DNA of 64,000 bases from Nocardiopsis alkaliphila YIM 80379 (GTDB lineage Bacteria > Actinomycetota > Actinomycetes > Streptosporangiales > Streptosporangiaceae): contig NZ_ANBD01000001.1 of NCBI RefSeq assembly GCF_000341005.1, positions 34,709-98,708 of the forward strand. The letters run 5' to 3'. The position numbers and the translations under genes are program-made. Under the pieces are notes generated by a model, which ran no database searches, had not been told where the DNA came from, and was given only the letters and a program-made list of their open reading frames with translations. Below are positions 54,920 through 63,567 of the stretch, piece by piece (position 1 is the stretch's first letter; each line of letters begins with the position of its first letter).

Positions 54920-55879
54920 ATGGAAATGGTCACCGTCGAAGACGTTCACGCCGCCGCCGACAGAGTCCACGGACACGTGGTGCGCACTCCACTGACCATC
55001 GGACCGAGCACGGAGTCGCCCTTCTTGCTCAAACCCGAGAGTCTGCAACCCACCGGGGCGTTCAAACTGCGCGGTGCCACCAACGCGGTCGCCTTGCTCA
55101 ACATGGTCCAACGTGAGAACGGAGTCATCACCCATTCCTCTGGAAACCACGGGCTGGCCCTGGCCACGGCCGCCGCGCGCCAGGGGGTGCCCTGCACCGT
55201 CGTGGTCCCCGAAGGGGCGCCCGCGGTCAAGGTGAACCGTATTCAGGAGGGTGGAGCACGGGTGGTGATGGTGCCACCGGCCGACCGCCTCTCGACCGTG
55301 GAGGAGATGGTCGAACACGAACTGCTCGCGTTCGTGCCGCCCTTCGACGACGCCAGGGTGATCGCCGGACAGGGCACCGTGGGTCTGGAAATCCTGGAAC
55401 AGTCGCCGGAGGTGACCACCGTGGTGGTTCCGGTCGGTGGTGGAGGGTTGGCCTCCGGGGTGGCCACGGCCGCCCAAGCGGTCCACCCACGGGTACGGGT
55501 GGTGGGGGTGGAACCGGAGCTGGCCGCCGACGCCGCCGAGAGCCTGCGCGAGGGCCGCCTGGTCACCTGGGAACCCGAACGTACCCACCGGACCATGGCC
55601 GACGGGGTGCGCACCTGCCTGTCGGAGCTCACCTTCACCCATCTGTCGACCCGTCTGGACGAGGTCGTCACCGTGACCGAGGACGAGATCGCGCAGGCGG
55701 TCAGGCTGCTCGCGTACGGTTCACGCCTGGTGGCCGAACCCAGTGGGGCTCTGGCCGTCGCCGCGCTGGCCTCGGGCAAGGTCGACACGGTCCCCGGGCG
55801 TCCGGAGGCGACGGTGGCGGTGGTCTCCGGCGGCAACGTCGACCCCGATCTTCTGGTCGGCCTGCTCAGTGGCGGCTGA
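54920..55879 (+). CDS. PLP-dependent threonine/serine dehydratase family protein
   Basis: A 319-residue fold-type II PLP enzyme. The cofactor lysine is K49 in FKLRGATNA, the substrate loop SSGNHGLALA (73-82), and the phosphate-binding glycine loop VGGGGLASG (172-). It lacks the C-terminal ACT domain of biosynthetic IlvA, so it resembles catabolic threonine dehydratases or serine racemases. ATG at 54920, alternative two codons later. No pathway neighbours; exact substrate open. Confidence 0.88.
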   Translation: MEMVTVEDVHAAADRVHGHVVRTPLTIGPSTESPFLLKPESLQPTGAFKLRGATNAVALLNMVQRENGVITHSSGNHGLALATAAARQGVPCTVVVPEGAPAVKVNRIQEGGARVVMVPPADRLSTVEEMVEHELLAFVPPFDDARVIAGQGTVGLEILEQSPEVTTVVVPVGGGGLASGVATAAQAVHPRVRVVGVEPELAADAAESLREGRLVTWEPERTHRTMADGVRTCLSELTFTHLSTRLDEVVTVTEDEIAQAVRLLAYGSRLVAEPSGALAVAALASGKVDTVPGRPEATVAVVSGGNVDPDLLVGLLSGG

Positions 55880-55935
55880 GCGCGAGGCCGAGCGCCTCGG
55901 GCGGTGGAACTCCAGACCCGAGGCGCCGATACGGG

Positions 55936-56849
55936 TCAGGCCGAGCGCCATCGGAAACGTGTGTCCTCGGCGGTCGTCGTGCACTGCATCAACGTCCCCT
56001 TCGTGGTACGACCGTATTGCCAGTGCTGGGAGCAGAACGCCCCCGGATGCACCCCTTCCACCGGCGCGGGCTCCGGTGCCGGCTCGGGTTCCGGCTGGGG
56101 TTCGGGCTCGGGCTCCGGCTGAGGTTCGGGCTCGGGCTCCGGCTGAGGTTCGGGCTCGGGCTCCGGGCTCGCGTCCCCGATCTTTTCGGGACACTCCTCG
56201 TCGGTGGAGACCACGAACAACGTGATCTCGAGGTCATCGTCGAACGGAGCGATGACCTTCTTCGGTCTTTGACCGCACACAGGGTGGTCGGTGGCCTCCT
56301 CCGGTGCTGCCACGTCACCGAACGCGCTCTCCACCACCATGGTCAGGCCCGCGTCCTCGATCCACTCGCGAGCCTGGTCGGTGGTATCGCCCGCGAACCT
56401 CGGAAGTTCGGGCCACCCCTCACCGATCTCCTCGACACACTCCATCCCGTCAGGGGCCACCACCAGATCGACCGTGCCCTCGCCGACCTCTTGGTCGCAC
56501 ACGAGCATCGTCGAGCGAGTCCACACCAGGTCCTCGACGTCGTTGCTCGCGACCGGTAGCAGCTCTCCGAGAGCCAGTTCCCACTCCTCCAGCAGCTCCT
56601 CGGCCTCCGGCAGGTACAGGCCCACCAGTTCCAGGGGCGGTTCCTCGGTGGGGGAGGGCGATGCCGTCACCGCCACGGGTGCGGTCTCCTCCTCGGGGGA
56701 AGGCAGTAACGCGCCGAGCACCGCCAGCGCGATGAATCCGGTCAAGGCCAAACCCGCACATCCGGTGCAGCCCAGACCCGCCAGGGAGAGCGGGTGCGGT
56801 TTCGAGCTCCGTCCAGGAAGCGAGGGAAGAGGGGTGGGGGATGGGACAT
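55936..56849 (-). CDS. PASTA-like anchored protein with E-P repeats; apparent frameshift in a C-run
   Basis: A membrane-anchored protein of about 300 residues: proline-rich start, a transmembrane helix ([20 protein letters not shown]), two PASTA-like stretches ([40 protein letters not shown]), an EPEPQ repeat linker and the [20 protein letters not shown] tail common at actinobacterial C-termini. The natural start, ATG 56849 with CGGAG five bases upstream, reads MSHPPPLF and is out of frame with the rest. One extra C in the CCCCCACCCC run would give [20 protein letters not shown] in frame. So the gene is broken, phase-variable, or carries a sequencing error. Confidence 0.65.
56099..56168. repeat. 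24-bp tandem repeat encoding E-P-Q units
   Basis: Three near-identical 24-bp units (starting GGTTCGGGCTCGGGCTCCGG) at 56099, 56123 and 56147 within the PASTA-like gene, encoding its disordered Glu-Pro linker. Slippage would change linker length. Confidence 0.8.
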
Positions 56850-57166
56850 GAGAACTCCGTCTCGGGGGAGGGGGAAGCGAAGACGAACGCCGAGGGAACG
56901 TGTCGAGAAGGGCTGGCGATGAGGCTGACTTTAATGGGCAAATCGCCACAGGTTGGCCAGAACGCCAGAATTTCGCAAAAGTGATTTCGAATAGGCCGTA
57001 TGACACGCCCCATCAACCTCGAAAACCCCTAGGGGTAGACAGAGCGAGCGGCCTCTCCACCTGCTTGGCCCGAGTCCTTTTTCGATCCGGCAGCCTTCCC
57101 CGCGCGCCCTCGGCCGCCCCCTTGGTCGCTTCGCTGTTTCTTTCCTTCCCCTCGTTCGTTTCCTTC
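56850..57166. other. intergenic region with a strongly strand-biased pyrimidine tract
   Basis: About 317 bp without a convincing gene. 57120-57240 is pyrimidine-rich on the plus strand (purine-rich downstream of the minus-strand gene ending at 57167). A CCCCTAGGGG palindrome lies at 57027-57036. Confidence 0.4.
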
Positions 57167-57703
57167 CTATGTTTCTTGCGTCGGCTCTCCCTCGTTTGCT
57201 CCGTCGCTCTTTCTGTGCCCCTCTTCATCGGTGTTTTCGGGGCTGGCGATCAGTACCTCGGGCGGCGCCCCGATGATGAAACCGAAGAAGACGTGGTCCA
57301 CCAGCAGAGCGAACCTTTCCCGGGGGCGTGCCCTTTGAGCGTGCGCCAATCCGAGCGCCGGCGCCACGGCGAACTCGAACATCCCCCAAGAGAGCACCCC
57401 ATAGACGGGGCCGGTCAGTCTCGACCTGCGAAGACGCTCCGGTACCAGCCCGAACAGCACCCCCGCCGTAGCGCCATAACCCCAGTGGGCCAATTCGATG
57501 AAGGCGGTGCGCCGGTGTTCGGGGACCTCGCGGAGTAGGGCGGGGACCCCTTCCTTCAGAACGGCGTCCGGTGGTGTGCGCTCGATCATTCCGAGCCCCA
57601 CTGCGGCCTGGCGCATACCGCTCATGGCCATCGCGGCCACGGCCCCCCTGACCGCACCCTTGAACCAGGGGCGACGCTGTGCGAAATTCGCTTCGTTCCC
57701 CAT
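57167..57703 (-). CDS. hypothetical membrane protein, YagU/DUF1440-like
   Basis: A 178-residue protein with about four hydrophobic segments (GAVRGAVAAMAMSGMRQAAV; LAHWGYGATAGVLFGLVPE; GPVYGVLSWGMFEFAVAPAL; LLVDHVFFGFIIGAPPEVLI) and a charged tail. The pattern HWGYGATAG ... VYGVLSWGMFE resembles DUF1440/YagU proteins. ATG 57703 is preferred because GGAG lies five bases upstream. Role unknown; its stress-gene neighbourhood is the only hint. Confidence 0.65.
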   Translation of the reverse strand: MGNEANFAQRRPWFKGAVRGAVAAMAMSGMRQAAVGLGMIERTPPDAVLKEGVPALLREVPEHRRTAFIELAHWGYGATAGVLFGLVPERLRRSRLTGPVYGVLSWGMFEFAVAPALGLAHAQRARPRERFALLVDHVFFGFIIGAPPEVLIASPENTDEEGHRKSDGANEGEPTQET

Positions 57704-57910
57704 CGTTTCTCCCATCGTTCACGCGAGCCGCGTATGTCGCGAGCAGGTCGTGGTGTGTCCTCTAACCGATCGATGAAGTGCTCACACGTGCCTGTCGTGG
57801 CTCGGGGATCCCGGCCTGCCAGGTCAGTACGGGTGAAGAGGTTCTCGATCTCGGAGGAGATCGAGTCGCGGAGGAAGGGACTCGCCCGAACGCGGGAGCG
57901 TGAAACCCGT

Positions 57911-57954
57911 TCCGGGGTGCGTCGGACCGGACGAGTGGGCCGACGCACCCCGGA
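57911..57954. terminator. terminator of the sigma-factor gene
   Basis: 15-bp perfect stem TCCGGGGTGCGTCGG / CCGACGCACCCCGGA with a 14-nt loop, about 70 bp beyond the sigma-factor stop. It occupies the otherwise empty 322-bp gap 57704-58025. Confidence 0.8.
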
Positions 57955-58025
57955 AACGGAAGGGCTGCACTTTTGTCCGACCTCCACACCGGGACCGCGT
58001 GTGGGCCCGGGGCCGCGTCCTTCGC

Positions 58026-58850
58026 CTAACGTTCGCTCAGTTCCTCGCGGAGTTTGCGCAGGGACGCCGTGAGTAGGCGGGAGACGTGCATCTGGGAGCA
58101 CCCCACCTCCTTCGCGATCCGCGCCTGGGTCCACTCGTCGAAGAACCGTCGCTTGATGATCAGCTTTTCCCGTGCCGAAAGGGCACGCAGCGCCGGACGT
58201 ACGGACGCGCGCTCCACGACCAGGTCCAGATTGTGGTCCTCCACCCCCAGATACCGTTCCCACCGGGTGGTCGGGCCCTCTTCCCGAGGTTCGGGGGCGT
58301 TCAGTGAAACGGTGTTGTAGGCCTCCGAGACCAGGCGTACCTCTTCCACCTGTTCCCTGGAAAGCCCCATCTCCCGGGCGATCTCATCGATGGTGGGGGT
58401 GCGGGCCAGGCGCTGTTCCAGGTCGCGCCGCACCTGCCTCATCTCGGATCGTCGGGCCTGGGGGTCGCGGGGGGTGTGGACGGCCCAGGTGCGGTCACGG
58501 AAGTGCCGTTTGATCTCTCCGGTGACGGTGGGCATGAGATAGCGGATGAAATCGCCCCGCGCCGGCGAATAGCCACGGATCGCCTTGGCCAGCCCGACGT
58601 GGGCGGTCTGTCGCAGGTCCTCCTCCTGCTCGCCACGGCCGGAATAGCGTCGGGCGAGACGATGCAGGAGCGGTTGGTAGTGCCAGGTGATGCGTTCCCG
58701 CAGGCGCCCGGCGGCGCGAGGGTCGCTCTGTTCGAGGTTCTTCAACATCGACAACAGGTCTTCGGGGGAGGCCTCCTCGGAAGGCTCTCCCGAGAGGTTT
58801 TTGGCCGCTGTCGCTTCGGTCGGTCGAGTGGTCGTCGTGGAAACGGGCAT
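58026..58850 (-). CDS. RNA polymerase sigma factor, SigB/SigF/SigG subfamily
   Basis: A 274-residue group 3 sigma factor. Region 2 is visible as LLHRLARRYSGRGEQEEDLR, VGLAKAIRGYSPARGDFIRY and EIKRHFRDRTWAVHTPRD; region 3 as RTPTIDEIAREMGLSREQVE; region 4 as SAREKLIIKRRFFDEWTQAR and VGCSQMHVSRLLTASLRKLR. This is the stress sigma type of Streptomyces (SigB, SigF, SigH and others). Start 58850 has GGAGG six bases upstream. No anti-sigma RsbW or antagonist gene adjoins it. Nearby stress genes carry GGGTA-type promoters that it could read. Confidence 0.92.
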   Translation of the reverse strand: MPVSTTTTRPTEATAAKNLSGEPSEEASPEDLLSMLKNLEQSDPRAAGRLRERITWHYQPLLHRLARRYSGRGEQEEDLRQTAHVGLAKAIRGYSPARGDFIRYLMPTVTGEIKRHFRDRTWAVHTPRDPQARRSEMRQVRRDLEQRLARTPTIDEIAREMGLSREQVEEVRLVSEAYNTVSLNAPEPREEGPTTRWERYLGVEDHNLDLVVERASVRPALRALSAREKLIIKRRFFDEWTQARIAKEVGCSQMHVSRLLTASLRKLREELSER

Positions 58851-59212
58851 CACGAACCTCCTGTGCGTCGAGTACCGGGGTCCCGGTCGGCTACGGCTGT
58901 GCGCGTCCGCGCGGTGCGCGGACGCGGACGGGGAGGGGGATCGGCGATGTCCTCCGTCAGTGCTCACAAGCGGCATTGAGGTGGTGCTGCCCGTGATCGG
59001 GATGAAAAAACGACAGCGTGCGGTTTTGGTCAGGTTCTGCACCTTTGGGGAGTGATGTGCATCACTCGAATTGGGTGGTCGCGTGCGTAAATAGAGCTTT
59101 GAGGTACTTCTGTGACATTCGCTGACGTTTGCGAACGCCCCCGACCGGTCATGGGAGTCAGATCGCCTCGGTACCGGGCGGCCCACCCGAGGCAGGGGCC
59201 ACCGCAACGAAA

Positions 59213-59252
59213 ACGGCCGTGGGTGGGAGGAGCTCCTCCCACCCACGGCCGT
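59213..59252. terminator. 40-bp perfect palindrome, terminator of the DUF3140 gene
   Basis: Arms ACGGCCGTGGGTGGGAGGAG and its exact complement meet with no spacer, 51 bp beyond the DUF3140 stop. The remaining sequence of the gap 58851-59303 is the sigma-gene upstream region; no gene seen. Confidence 0.8.
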
Positions 59253-59303
59253 GATGGTGGCGTGGCGAGGCGACCCTTGACCGCCACGGCACTGGACGCC
59301 GGC

Positions 59304-59648
59304 TCAGACGTCGGCCGGTCCCGAGTCGGGGCTCAGTGGATCGTGGCCGACGCGCATCAGTCTCCTGCGCCACTCGTCGTCCTCTCGCCGAGGCCGAGCG
59401 AGTTCGTCCTGGACGAATCGGATGACCCGCTCCATCAGTTCGACGTCGGAGGAGGTCACGTCGGTCTTGCGCTTGTCCAGGAGCCGGACGATGTGCTCCC
59501 CTTCGGCGCTGACATCACCGTCGGTGGGAAGTGCCTCCTCTCCCGACGCATCGGTGAGTAGCCAGCGGCGCAACTCCGGACCGCTCATGTTCACCGAGGC
59601 GTGGAACTCGTCCCAGACTCGGTCGACCTCCGGATCACTCGCCGCCAT
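59304..59648 (-). CDS. DUF3140 domain protein
   Basis: A 114-residue protein matching DUF3140: VWDEFHASVNMSGPELRRWL, a helical middle (DVELMERVIRFVQDELARPR) and the DDEWRRRLMRVGHDPLSP ending. Start 59648 has a G-rich GAGGGGG site. A SigB-like promoter precedes it. Members are abundant in actinobacteria, often stress-induced; function unknown. Confidence 0.85.
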   Translation of the reverse strand: MAASDPEVDRVWDEFHASVNMSGPELRRWLLTDASGEEALPTDGDVSAEGEHIVRLLDKRKTDVTSSDVELMERVIRFVQDELARPRREDDEWRRRLMRVGHDPLSPDSGPADV

Positions 59649-59758
59649 CGTGAGACCCCCTCTCTTGGGCGCACAGGCCCTCGAACCCTCATGGCATGAA
59701 CGCCCCGACCGTTCCGACGGATGGAGGGACGGCCGGTCGTCCCTTCTGTTCACTGCGG

Positions 59759-59784
59759 CTACCCACGAGGGCATGCGCTCATAC
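59759..59784 (-). promoter_or_regulatory. SigB-type promoter of the DUF3140 gene
   Basis: Minus-strand GTAT - 16 nt - GGGTAG, about 110 bp before the start. Fits the GNNT-N(14-16)-GGGTA class with one -10 deviation. Confidence 0.5.
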
Positions 59785-59832
59785 GTGGAACCGAGGCCGT
59801 GTCCACCTGCGAGAACAAGGCGGGAGCACGAT

Positions 59833-59857
59833 GTTTCACCGAGCCCGGGGTGGGTTA
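59833..59857 (+). promoter_or_regulatory. SigB-type promoter of the CBS-domain gene
   Basis: GTTT - 15 nt - GGGTTA, 47 bp before the ATG at 59905; a near match to the stress-sigma pattern. Confidence 0.5.
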
Positions 59858-59904
59858 GGGCAAGCCGAAGAAGGGCGATTCGCGAAAAAGAGGGGGCACC
59901 GATC

Positions 59905-60324
59905 ATGGCGAACAACATCGCCGACGTGATGAACACGAGTGTTCACACCGTCACCCCGGACACGGTTCTGCGTGAGGCGGCCGAGATCATGCGGGACGAG
60001 GACGTGGGTGACGTCGTGGTCCTCGAATCCGGAGAACTGCGCGGCATCCTGACCGACCGCGACATCGTGGTGCGGTGCGTGGCCGAAGGAGGCGATCCGG
60101 AGACGGTGCGCGCGGGCGACGTGTGCAGCAGGGACCTGGTGACAGTGCCACGTCAGAGCAGTGTCAGGGACGCCGTACACGCCATGCGCACGGCGACCGT
60201 GCGCCGCCTTCCCGTCGTCGAGGGCACCGACGTGGTGGGGGTCGTCTCCATGGGCGACCTGGCGCAGGCCTTCGATGAGGGCTCCGCGCTCGCCGACGTC
60301 AGCGAGGCCGAGCCCAACCGCTGA
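59905..60324 (+). CDS. two-CBS-domain protein
   Basis: A 139-residue Bateman module: CBS1 (NTSVHTVTPDTVLREAAEIM to GILTDRDIVVRCVAEG) and CBS2 (RDLVTVPRQSSVRDAVHAMR to VVGVVSMGDLAQAF). Such stand-alone modules bind adenine nucleotides and often belong to stress or dormancy regulons. GGGGG precedes the ATG. A strong terminator follows. Confidence 0.92.
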   Translation: MANNIADVMNTSVHTVTPDTVLREAAEIMRDEDVGDVVVLESGELRGILTDRDIVVRCVAEGGDPETVRAGDVCSRDLVTVPRQSSVRDAVHAMRTATVRRLPVVEGTDVVGVVSMGDLAQAFDEGSALADVSEAEPNR

Positions 60325-60349
60325 CAGACCATTCGGGAAAAGGGGGAAA

Positions 60350-60390
60350 GCCCCGTCCGGTCTGGGGGTCCGGGCGGGGCGCCTGTTTTT
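60350..60390 (+). terminator. Rho-independent terminator
   Basis: Stem GCCCCGTCCGG / CCGGGCGGGGC, then GCCTG and a TTTTT tract. One of the few hairpins here with a T-run. Confidence 0.9.
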
Positions 60391-60449
60391 CGAGCGTTCA
60401 TGACAGCGGCGGATTCTTCGCACGGCAGACACACGAAACAGGGGGACCC

Positions 60450-61634
60450 ATGAAGGCAGTGTTGTGGAACGGTACCCGCGACGTCAGGACCGAGACCGTT
60501 CCCGATCCTCGCATCGAACGACCCGACGACGCCCTCATCCGCGTGACCAGCTCCGGTCTGTGCGGATCCGACCTGCACCTCTACGAAGTCCTCGGTCCGT
60601 TCATGAAGGCCGGTGACATCCTTGGGCACGAACCGATGGGCGTGGTCGAGGAGGTGGGAGCGAACGTCACCTCCCTGGTGCCCGGCCAGCGGGTGGTCGT
60701 CCCCTTCCAGATCTGCTGTGGGCACTGCCCGATGTGCGAGGCCGGGCTGCAGACTCAGTGCGACCAGACCCGTGTCGAAGACCAGGGGATGGGCGCGAGC
60801 CTTTATGGTTACAGCGCGCTCTACGGTGCGGTTCCGGGAGCCCAAGCGGAGTACCTGCGGGTTCACCGCGCGGACGACAACGCCATCCCGGTTCCCGCCC
60901 AAGGACCCGATGACCGCTACCTCTACCTTTCCGACGTGTTGCCGACGGCCTGGCAGGCGGTGAAGTACGCGGACGTGCCTCAAGGGGGTTCCGTGGCCGT
61001 TCTGGGGTTGGGTCCCATCGGTGAGATGGCCTGCCGTGTGGCTCGGCACCTGGGGGTGGAACGGGTGTTCGGTGTGGACCCGGTAGCCGACCGGCGTGCG
61101 CGCGCCGCGGCGAGGGGCGTCGAGGTGTTCGATTCCTCCAATGGCAGCGATGAGCTCATCCAGGAGATCCGGGACCGCACCGATGGTCGGGGGCCCGACT
61201 CGGTGATCGACGCCGTGGGGATGGAGGCCGCAGGCCACGGTTCGGCCCGGCTCGCCCAGCGGGCGACCTCCTTCATGCCCAAGGGCGCGGCGGCCAAGCT
61301 CATGGAGACCGCGGGGGTGGATCGCCTGGCCGCCCTCCAGACCGCGATCGACCTCGTGCGTCGAGGCGGGACCATCTCCCTGAGCGGTGTCTACGGTGGT
61401 ATGGCCGATCCGTTGCCGATGCTCACGCTCTTCGACAAACAGATCCAGTTGCGCATGGGCCAGGCCAACGTCCGCCACTGGGTGCCGGAGATCCTTCCGT
61501 TGCTGGACGAGGAGGACGTCCTGGGGGTCGAGGACTTCGCCACCCAGCACGTGCCCCTGGACGAGGCGGCGGACGCCTACCGACGTTTCCAGGGCAAGGA
61601 GGACGGTTTCTTCAAGGTGGTCTTCCGTCCCTGA
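60450..61634 (+). CDS. zinc-dependent alcohol dehydrogenase, formaldehyde-dehydrogenase-like
   Basis: A 394-residue medium-chain dehydrogenase. Catalytic zinc ligands are C38 (SGLCGSDLHLY) and H60-E61 (LGHEPMG); the structural zinc site is a cysteine cluster (CCGHCPMCEAGLQTQC); the NAD fold has VAVLGLGPIGEMACRVARHL. It resembles the glutathione-independent formaldehyde dehydrogenase/FDH_GDH branch. The ThDP oxidase gene follows 47 bp later, so an aldehyde- or pyruvate-linked role is possible. Substrate not determined. Confidence 0.88.
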   Translation: MKAVLWNGTRDVRTETVPDPRIERPDDALIRVTSSGLCGSDLHLYEVLGPFMKAGDILGHEPMGVVEEVGANVTSLVPGQRVVVPFQICCGHCPMCEAGLQTQCDQTRVEDQGMGASLYGYSALYGAVPGAQAEYLRVHRADDNAIPVPAQGPDDRYLYLSDVLPTAWQAVKYADVPQGGSVAVLGLGPIGEMACRVARHLGVERVFGVDPVADRRARAAARGVEVFDSSNGSDELIQEIRDRTDGRGPDSVIDAVGMEAAGHGSARLAQRATSFMPKGAAAKLMETAGVDRLAALQTAIDLVRRGGTISLSGVYGGMADPLPMLTLFDKQIQLRMGQANVRHWVPEILPLLDEEDVLGVEDFATQHVPLDEAADAYRRFQGKEDGFFKVVFRP

Positions 61635-61681
61635 GGCGACCGCCGTACCCGATTCGACGCATGAGGGGAGAAGGAGCGGAC

Positions 61682-63490
61682 ATGGTGCAGAGCGTGGCCG
61701 ACCATCTGTTGCGCAGACTGTCGCAGTGGGGTGTCACCGAGATCTTCGGCTATCCCGGTGACAGCGTCAACGGACTGGTCGCGCAGATGGGCGAGATCGA
61801 GGACGGACCACGGTTCGTGCAGGGCAGGCACGAGGAGATGTCCGCCTTCGAGGCCGTGGGCTACGCCAAGTTCGGTGGTCGCCTGGGGGTGTGCATGGCG
61901 ACCGGGGGACCGGGAGCGGTCCACCTGCTCAACGGTCTCTACGACGCCAAACTCGACCACGTGCCGGTTCTGGCGATCGTGGGCCAAGCGAGCCGCAGCG
62001 CCATGGGCGGCGCCTACCAGCAGGAGATCGACCTGCACAGCCTGTTCAAGGACGTCTCTTCGGCCTTCTTGGAGACCGTCAACGTTCCCCAACAGCTTCC
62101 CAACGTCGTGGACCGAGCCATCCGAACGGCTCTGGCCGAGCGGGCGCCGACCACGGTGATCATCCCGGCCGACGTGCAGGAACTGGACTACTCGCCACCG
62201 GAGCACGAATTCAAGCACGTGCCTTCCAGTGGGCCCGACCGGATGGTCGCCGGCGGGACGATACTGCCACCCGAGAGCGAGATCGGTCGCGCCGCCGAGC
62301 TGATCGACGAGGGTGAACGGGTGGCGATCCTGGTGGGCCAAGGCGCCAGGGGAGCCGCCGATGAGGTACTGGAACTGGCCGAGGCCACCGGGGGCGGGAT
62401 CGCCAAGGCACTTTTGGGCAAGGACGTGTTGCCCGACGACCTGCCCCAGGTCACCGGGGCGATCGGCCTGCTCGGGACCCGGCCCTCCTGGGAGTTGATG
62501 CGCGACTGCGACACCCTGCTCATCGTGGGATCCAACCTGCCCTACACCCAGTTCTTGCCGCCCTTCGGTCGACGGGCCGTGGAGATCGACATCGACCCTC
62601 GGTTCATCGGCATGCGTTACCCCACCGAAGTCAACCTCGTGGGTGACGCCGCGAGCACGCTACGCGCACTCATCGAACGTCTGGATCCACCGGACGAACG
62701 GCGGGAGAAGCGGAGGGAGTGGCGTTCCAAGGTCGAGAAGGACGTGCGGCGCTGGTGGTCGGTCCTGGACGCGCAGGCCGAGGTCGCCGCCGATCCGATC
62801 AACCCGATGCGGGTGGTCCATGAACTCTCGCCCCGACTGCCGAAGGACGCCGTGGTCACCGCCGACTCGGGGTCGGCCACCAACTGGTACGCCCGGTTCC
62901 TACGCATGGGAGAGAACAACCGCGGTTCGCTCTCGGGGACCCTGGCCACCATGGGGTGCGCCGTCCCGTACGCGATCGGCGCCAAGTTCGCGGCCCCCAC
63001 CCGCCCGGTGATCGCGTTGGTGGGGGATGGCGCGATGCAGATGAACGGGCTCATGGAATTGTTGACCGCGCGCCGCTACCAGGAACTGTGGGACGACCCG
63101 CGCCTGGTGGTGTGCGTGCTGCACAACAACGACCTCAACCAGGTCACCTGGGAGTTGAGGGCGATGGGAGGCTCTCCCAAGACCCCCTACTCGCAGGACC
63201 TGCCGGACATGTCCTATGCGGCCTTCGCCGAGTCGGTGGGCCTGGTGGGCATCACGGTGGAGCGGCCCGAGGAGATCGGACCCGCCTGGGACCGGGCCCT
63301 ACAGGCCCAAGGCCCGGTGGTGATCGACGTGCACTGTGACGGGGACGTACCGCCGATCCCGCCGCAGGCCGAGAGGGCGCAGGTCACCGACACGCTCAAG
63401 GCACTCTTGTCCGGTGATCCCGACGGTAGGGGCGTCGCCTCACGCGGGCTGGCGACCAAGATCCAGGAGTTCCTGCCGCACGGTCGATAG
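61682..63490 (+). CDS. thiamine-diphosphate-dependent enzyme, pyruvate oxidase/acetolactate synthase-like
   Basis: A 602-residue ThDP enzyme with the usual three domains. The activating glutamate is E51 (GRHEEMSAFEAVGYAKF). The central domain contains ERVAILVGQGARGAADEVLE. The ThDP/Mg motif is VGDGAMQMNGLMELL with the distal HNNDLNQVTWELRAMGG. It fits the PoxB-like group annotated thiamine pyrophosphate-requiring enzyme, which decarboxylates pyruvate to acetate or acyl-phosphate in a quinone-linked way. AAGGAG precedes the ATG at 61682. It probably forms an operon with the dehydrogenase upstream; exact reaction uncertain. Confidence 0.88.
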   Translation: MVQSVADHLLRRLSQWGVTEIFGYPGDSVNGLVAQMGEIEDGPRFVQGRHEEMSAFEAVGYAKFGGRLGVCMATGGPGAVHLLNGLYDAKLDHVPVLAIVGQASRSAMGGAYQQEIDLHSLFKDVSSAFLETVNVPQQLPNVVDRAIRTALAERAPTTVIIPADVQELDYSPPEHEFKHVPSSGPDRMVAGGTILPPESEIGRAAELIDEGERVAILVGQGARGAADEVLELAEATGGGIAKALLGKDVLPDDLPQVTGAIGLLGTRPSWELMRDCDTLLIVGSNLPYTQFLPPFGRRAVEIDIDPRFIGMRYPTEVNLVGDAASTLRALIERLDPPDERREKRREWRSKVEKDVRRWWSVLDAQAEVAADPINPMRVVHELSPRLPKDAVVTADSGSATNWYARFLRMGENNRGSLSGTLATMGCAVPYAIGAKFAAPTRPVIALVGDGAMQMNGLMELLTARRYQELWDDPRLVVCVLHNNDLNQVTWELRAMGGSPKTPYSQDLPDMSYAAFAESVGLVGITVERPEEIGPAWDRALQAQGPVVIDVHCDGDVPPIPPQAERAQVTDTLKALLSGDPDGRGVASRGLATKIQEFLPHGR

Positions 63491-63520
63491 CCGCTCATCG
63501 CGGTGCTCGACGAAACGAAG

Positions 63521-63558
63521 CGCCCCCGCACGTCCCTTCGAGGGAACGTGCGGGGGCG
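63521..63558. terminator. bidirectional hairpin terminator
   Basis: Stem CGCCCCCGCACGT / ACGTGCGGGGGCG with an inner CCC/GGG pairing, between the ThDP gene and the convergent edge gene. Confidence 0.85.
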
Positions 63559-63567
63559 TCGCCCTTC

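Noticed and set aside
57013..57228. Lys/Glu/Arg-rich 71-codon frame on the minus strand
   Set aside because: Composition follows from the purine-rich strand; it overlaps the preceding gene's end and lacks a family signal.
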